Assembly: GCA_030670605.1 (NCBI GenBank)
Contig: DAOVBK010000073.1
Coordinates: forward strand, 1 to 7,209
Source of the DNA: Candidatus Stahliibacteriota bacterium
GTDB taxonomy: Bacteria; Hydrothermota; Tepidihabitantia; SM23-42
Direction of reading: 5' to 3'
DNA: 7,209 nt
Under the pieces are notes generated by a model. The model was not told the DNA's origin. It made no database searches and worked only from the letters and a program-made list of their open reading frames with translations. This document shows, one piece after another, positions 6,412-7,209 of the stretch; the stretch's first letter is position 1, and each line of letters begins with the position of its first letter. The position numbers and the translations under genes were made by a program.

Positions 6412-6498
6412 CTTTGTGGGAGCGACTTCCCAGTCGCGATATTCGGAGCGAACCTCTCCGACTATATCCGTCGAGATAAAGAAGCTCCTCCTACAAAG
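6412..6498. repeat. Inverted pair of REP-like units (BIME-like), GTGG and GTAG heads
   Basis: The ends CTTTGTGGGAG (6412-6422) and CTCCTACAAAG (6488-6498) pair over 11 positions with one G-U. Inside are a perfect hairpin, GCGACT/AGTCGC with TCCC loop (6422-6437), and TCGGAG/CTCCGA (6443-6448 with 6456-6461). Read from each end the two halves are diverged copies of one unit: GTGGGAG..CTTC..CGATATTCGGAG from the left and GTAGGAG..CTTC..GGATATAGTCGGAG from the right. A GTAG/GTGG head followed by a palindrome is the known design of REP elements that RAYT (REP-associated Y1 tyrosine transposases) recognise. The left palindrome is intact and the right one is decayed. No RAYT gene is in the window. 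The folded form would be a three-way junction. Confidence 0.75.
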
Positions 6499-6511
6499 AC
6501 GCCGGACGCCT

Positions 6512-6640
6512 AAAGCCAAAAGTGAAAAGGGAGATCGTAATAGTTTATCGTAGTTCGTATTCGTGGAAGGATTGTTATGTTGGACGAGTACGAGATACGA
6601 ATCACGAATACGATTCTGTGGCATCTGCGGTCATTCTGCG
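6512..6640 (+). repeat. 129-bp direct repeat, copy 2 (runs into pfkA)
   Basis: This copy has the same orientation as 3321-3449, with a constant offset of 3191 bases and no gaps. The 11-bp inverted repeat is at 6555-6565 and 6603-6613. TCTGCGG-like words at 6615, 6624 and 6635 keep the 9- and 11-base spacing of copy 1. The last ten bases overlap the pfkA 3' end, so the repeat supplies its stop codon and final Ala-Glu codons. The two copies flank the hppA-radC pair. Confidence 0.95.
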
Positions 6641-7209
6641 AGGATTCTCAAGATTTTATAGATGTCTTTGTCTATTTTTTTCTTTTTTGTGTATGTGTCT
6701 TTCAATGGTGTGTATACAATTTCATCCTTGATTTCTCCAACCATGCAGCCAGATATATTCTCCAGCAAACCATTGACGGCTGCGTGACCTAATTTCGACG
6801 CGAGTACTCGATCATGGGCAGATGGTGAACCACCACGCTGAATGTATCCGAGAATAGCAACACGCGATTTCTCATGTGTGAGTGATTTGATTTTCTTGGC
6901 AATGGTCAATGCGTTGCCTGCTTCATCTCCCTCTGAGACAATAACAATGTTCGATGTTTTTCCTCGTTTCGTGCTCGTGCGCATCCGTTCTGCGAGACCT
7001 TGTAAATCACTGGGCGTTTCTGGTATGAGAACATCTTCCGCGCCACCGGCGAGTCCGACAGCAAGACCAATAAAGCCAGCATATCTTCCCATGACTTCAA
7101 TAAAAAAAAGCCTCTCGAGTGAAGACGCAGTATCCCGGATGCGATCAACGGCTTCAAGGGCACTATTGACCGCAGTATCGAAACCAATCGTATAATCAGT
7201 TCCGTACAT
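6631..7209 (-). CDS. pfkA: 6-phosphofructokinase, C-terminal part (5' end outside window)
   Basis: PfkA phosphorylates fructose 6-phosphate to fructose 1,6-bisphosphate, the committing step of glycolysis, in the cytoplasm. The visible 192 residues match the family from the block GTDYTIGFDTAVN onward, roughly the second half to two thirds of a typical protein of about 320 residues. The frame runs through the window edge; the Met at 7209-7207 is probably internal, because family members have residues before GTD here. Conserved blocks are IRDTASSLERLFFIEVMGR (24-42; the Arg and MGR contact substrate), AGLAGGAEDVLIPE, VIVSEGD and LGYIQRGGSPSAHDRVLASKLG (120-141). The His of the common LGHxQRGG is Tyr here, a known natural variation as I recall. 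The residues that separate ATP- from pyrophosphate-dependent enzymes lie outside the window, so the phosphoryl donor is undetermined. The stop at 6631-6633 is part of the 129-bp repeat. It converges with radC. Confidence 0.95.
   Translation of the reverse strand: MYGTDYTIGFDTAVNSALEAVDRIRDTASSLERLFFIEVMGRYAGFIGLAVGLAGGAEDVLIPETPSDLQGLAERMRTSTKRGKTSNIVIVSEGDEAGNALTIAKKIKSLTHEKSRVAILGYIQRGGSPSAHDRVLASKLGHAAVNGLLENISGCMVGEIKDEIVYTPLKDTYTKKKKIDKDIYKILRILAE

Larger units (their letters stand above)
6287..6630. other. radC-pfkA convergent intergenic region, mosaic of repeats, no gene
   Basis: This 344-bp stretch has no supported gene. In order it holds a short AAAGTC-rich segment (about 6293-6320), a palindrome and 16-bp-period direct repeat rich in A and T (6365-6404), an inverted pair of REP-like units (6412-6498) and the second copy of the 129-bp repeat (6512-6640), which runs into the end of pfkA. 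Open frames across it, such as 6522-6731, come from repeat sequence and the antisense of pfkA. Being between two converging genes, the structured DNA could serve as a two-way transcription stop, but no classical hairpin plus T tract is present. Confidence 0.75.

Noticed and set aside
6287..6630. tRNA or other known RNA gene in the long intergenic region
   Set aside because: The cloverleaf-like fold at 6412-6498 lacks T-arm (GTTC) and acceptor/anticodon features in the right places. It is better explained as inverted REP-like units.

Overview
The window is bacterial chromosome with moderate GC and compact genes. It reads as core metabolism and DNA maintenance rather than a phage, plasmid or defence island. 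Six protein genes are visible, the two outer ones cut by the window edges. From left to right they are: the C-terminal part of a HEAT-repeat protein (+), a PolX-type DNA polymerase/PHP nuclease (-), ammonia-dependent NAD+ synthetase NadE (+), a K+-dependent-type membrane pyrophosphatase HppA (+), a RadC/UPF0758 JAMM protein (+), and the C-terminal part of 6-phosphofructokinase PfkA (-). I see no tRNA, rRNA, CRISPR array, transposase or integrase.

Layout. The HEAT gene and polX converge with a 9-bp gap. polX and nadE diverge from an 83-bp region holding two back-to-back promoter-like sequences, each TTGATT-N16-(T/G)ATAAT. Each would start transcription within a few bases of its start codon, and neither gene shows a Shine-Dalgarno sequence, so both mRNAs look leaderless or nearly so. 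A 25-bp imperfect dyad covers both -35 boxes. hppA in contrast has a perfect-looking AGGAGGTG. radC starts directly after the hppA stop (TAAATG), so the two are probably co-transcribed and translationally coupled. radC and pfkA converge over a 344-bp region with no gene.

The non-coding DNA is the most unusual part. The spaces on both sides of hppA-radC carry a 129-bp direct repeat, whose 99-bp core differs at one base and contains an 11-bp inverted repeat. Its right end forms the stop and last codons of pfkA. The radC-pfkA gap also holds an inverted pair of REP-like units with GTGG and GTAG heads, and a 16-bp-period A/T-rich direct repeat. A separate GC-rich hairpin forms the last codons of nadE. 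This suggests a genome seeded with small palindromic repeats that settle at gene ends.

Biology. HppA couples pyrophosphate hydrolysis to Na+ or H+ export. PfkA is glycolytic, and NadE releases pyrophosphate while making NAD+, so a fermentative or energy-limited lifestyle would fit, but this is inference. The organism may belong to an uncultured candidate phylum (WOR-3/TA06-like genomes come to mind because of similar intergenic repeats), but that is recollection and weakly supported. I found no convincing new multi-gene system. The repeats and the leaderless divergent promoter pair are the items most worth following.
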